A DNA stretch of 64,000 bases from Caldilineaceae bacterium (GTDB lineage Bacteria; Chloroflexota; Anaerolineae; Caldilineales; Caldilineaceae). The stretch covers positions 62,001 to 126,000 of the forward strand of contig JALHQH010000004.1 of the NCBI GenBank assembly GCA_022842065.1, given 5' to 3'. Below the pieces are notes generated by a model. That model searched no databases, was not told the DNA's origin, and worked only from the letters and a program-made list of their open reading frames with translations. Below are positions 62,699 through 64,000 of the stretch, piece after piece (within the stretch, counting starts at the first letter, position 1; every line of letters starts with the position of its first letter). The translations under genes were made by a program, and so were the position numbers.

Positions 62699-62757
62699 AT
62701 CAGTACATCAGGATTGTTCTACCGATTTACCTGTCTACCGATTTACCGATTTACTAA
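62678..62757. repeat. GTAAATCA/GTAAATCG tandem repeat with inverted arm
   Basis: Octamer units GTAAATCA, GTAAATCG, GTAAATCA, GTACATCA (62679 onward) are followed after a 10-nt gap by the complement (CTACCGATTTACC ... GATTTACCGATTTACT). Arms 62686-62701 and 62740-62755 pair over 16 bp. It straddles the thioredoxin stop codon and could act as a terminator before proS. Confidence 0.7.
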
Positions 62758-62789
62758 TGTACACCCCACAAGAAAGTCGACAAACGTCC

Positions 62790-64000
62790 ATGCGCATCTC
62801 CAAACTCTTTTTCCAGACCTTGCGCGAAGTACCTAACGATGCTGAAATTGTCAGCCACCAGCTGATGCTGCGCGCGGGGATGATCCGCCAGATTGCGGCC
62901 GGCATCTTTGATTACTTGCCCTTGGGCCAGATCGTCAAACACAAAATTGAGGCGATCATCCGCCAGGAGATGAATGCGCTGGATGGCCAAGAGGTCACCT
63001 TGCCCATGGTCCACCCTGCTGAACTCTGGCAGCAAAGTGGCCGTTGGTATGAGATCGGCGCAGATATGGCGCGTTTGCAGGATCGCAATGGCCGCGACCT
63101 GTGCCTGGGTATGACCCATGAAGAGATTATGGCCGATCTGGCGCGCCAGGTGGTGAACAGCTACCGCCAACTGCCCTTTGTGCTCTACCAGATCCAGACC
63201 AAATTTCGCGATGAGCCCCGGCCCCGCGCCGGCCTGATCCGCGTGCGTGAATTCACCATGAAGGATGCCTACTCCTTTGACCGTGATTACGCGGGCATAG
63301 ATGCTTTCTACCCCCGCATCTACCAAAGTTATTTTGACATCTTCCGCCGCTGTGGCATTGATGTGGTTGCGGTACAGAGTGACACAGGCATGATGGGCGG
63401 CACCATGGCTCACGAGTTTATGGCCCTTACCCCGATTGGGGAAGATACGCTGCTGCTCTGTGATGACTGCGGCTACAAGGCCAACCGTCAGATTGCCACT
63501 TTCCGCAAGACGCCCGCCACCGAAGGCGCGGCCCTGGCCCGTGAGGAAGTCCATACGCCGGCAGTCACCACCATCGCCGCGCTGGCCGACTTTTTGCAGA
63601 TCGGCGAAGCTGAAACGGCCAAAGCGGTCTTCCTGGTGGCCGAACGGCAGAATCGTGCGGGGGAAAGTGACGAACAATTTGTCTTTGCCGTGGTGCGCGG
63701 TGATATGGAACTCAACGAAACCAAGCTCACCAACGCGCTCAACGCCCGTCGCCTACGCCCCGCCACCGTCGATGAAATTCACGCAGTGGGGGCCGAGCCG
63801 GGCTATGGCTCACCGCTTGGGGTGGATCGGAACAAGTTAATCCTGATCGTCGACGACCTGATCCCCCAAAGCCCGAATCTGGTCGCCGGGGCCAACCGCA
63901 AGGACTGGCACTATCGCCATGTCAACTATGGCCGTGACTATGTCGCCGACATTGTAACCGACATTGTGGCGGCTGGTGACGGCGATCACTGTCCGCAATG
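62790..64000 (+). CDS. proS: Prolyl-tRNA synthetase, 3' truncated by the window
   Basis: About 403 codons are visible up to the edge, without a stop. MRISKLFFQTLREVPNDAEI at 62790 is the typical start; an in-frame ATG at 62757 is less likely because it lies in the preceding repeat. HQLMLRAGMIRQIAAGIFDYLPLG, FRDEPRPRAGLIRVREFTMKDAYSFD and VQSDTGMMGGTMAHEFMAL, quoted in parts, are class II motifs of bacterial ProRS. CDDCGYKANRQIA begins the bacterial insertion (editing) domain, continuing to about residue 403. It charges tRNA-Pro in the cytoplasm. Confidence 0.95.
   Translation, partial: MRISKLFFQTLREVPNDAEIVSHQLMLRAGMIRQIAAGIFDYLPLGQIVKHKIEAIIRQEMNALDGQEVTLPMVHPAELWQQSGRWYEIGADMARLQDRNGRDLCLGMTHEEIMADLARQVVNSYRQLPFVLYQIQTKFRDEPRPRAGLIRVREFTMKDAYSFDRDYAGIDAFYPRIYQSYFDIFRRCGIDVVAVQSDTGMMGGTMAHEFMALTPIGEDTLLLCDDCGYKANRQIATFRKTPATEGAALAREEVHTPAVTTIAALADFLQIGEAETAKAVFLVAERQNRAGESDEQFVFAVVRGDMELNETKLTNALNARRLRPATVDEIHAVGAEPGYGSPLGVDRNKLILIVDDLIPQSPNLVAGANRKDWHYRHVNYGRDYVADIVTDIVAAGDGDHCPQ

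Noticed and set aside
62754..63677. Long minus-strand open frame of 307 codons at the right end
   Set aside because: It is antisense to proS, whose plus-strand frame is rich in conserved motifs and runs off the window edge.

Overview
The window looks like part of a Chloroflexota chromosome (Caldilineae/Anaerolineae-like; a lineage inference, not proven). The grounds are secreted proteins with Thr/Pro-rich linkers and an IFLPLI-type C-terminus, a SARP/BTAD-STAND ATPase-WD40 regulator, a three-gene complex I block (nuoB, fused nuoCD, nuoI), an MttB-family methyltransferase without an amber codon, and a class II diterpene cyclase paired with an Rv3378c-like partner, an arrangement known from Herpetosiphon. 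Genes are dense. Many intergenic gaps carry long palindromes or short tandem repeats.

Layout. 1-11085 (+): a tightly overlapping surface-glycan operon with an acyltransferase (cut by the window edge), three sulfotransferases, three GH130-like beta-propeller proteins, a polysaccharide pyruvyltransferase, a heptose-phosphate kinase and nucleotidyltransferase, a FemAB/GNAT-like acyltransferase and a GT2 glycosyltransferase. It ends at a 22-bp hairpin. 11272-24278: three secreted proteins (a gluzincin-like protease, a C39/papain-like cysteine peptidase and a repeat protein) sharing a C-terminal IFLPLI/IFLPM motif, around a 1498-residue SARP-NB-ARC-WD40 regulator. An 11-nt direct repeat lies between the regulator and a divergent small gene. 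24612-34224 (-): Mrp ATPase, a MazF-type toxin-antitoxin pair flanked by palindromic repeats, an FAD oxidoreductase, two small cysteine-containing proteins, an UPF0173 hydrolase, nuoI/nuoCD/nuoB and a flavodoxin. 34536-36434 (+): a radical SAM protein with two small genes.

36565-48847: an MrfA/YprA-like helicase carrying an HNH domain, an MttB-family protein, an aminotransferase coupled to a TumA/TumE-like toxin-antitoxin pair, a PIG-L deacetylase, a LacI regulator with a promoter and operator, a DadA-like oxidase, a GNAT enzyme, a phosphoesterase and a PH-domain protein. 48963-50807 (+): cysE and cysK, the two steps of cysteine synthesis. 50990-53450 (-): the diterpene cyclase pair. 53980-59275 (+): housekeeping genes (yceD, rpmF, fabD, fabG, nusB, tatB-like, tatC). 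59385-61130 (-): an acyl-CoA ligase. 61377-64000 (+): OsmC, a toxin-antitoxin locus whose YoeB-like toxin has two nonsense codons, a thioredoxin and the start of proS.

The most interesting points are the diterpene pair, the sulfated/pyruvylated glycan operon, the SARP-WD40 regulator with its 11-nt repeat next to secreted proteins that share an unexplained C-terminal motif, the HNH domain inside an MrfA-type helicase, and several dispersed palindromic repeats, some inserted in frame into genes. No tRNA, rRNA or CRISPR array was recognised.
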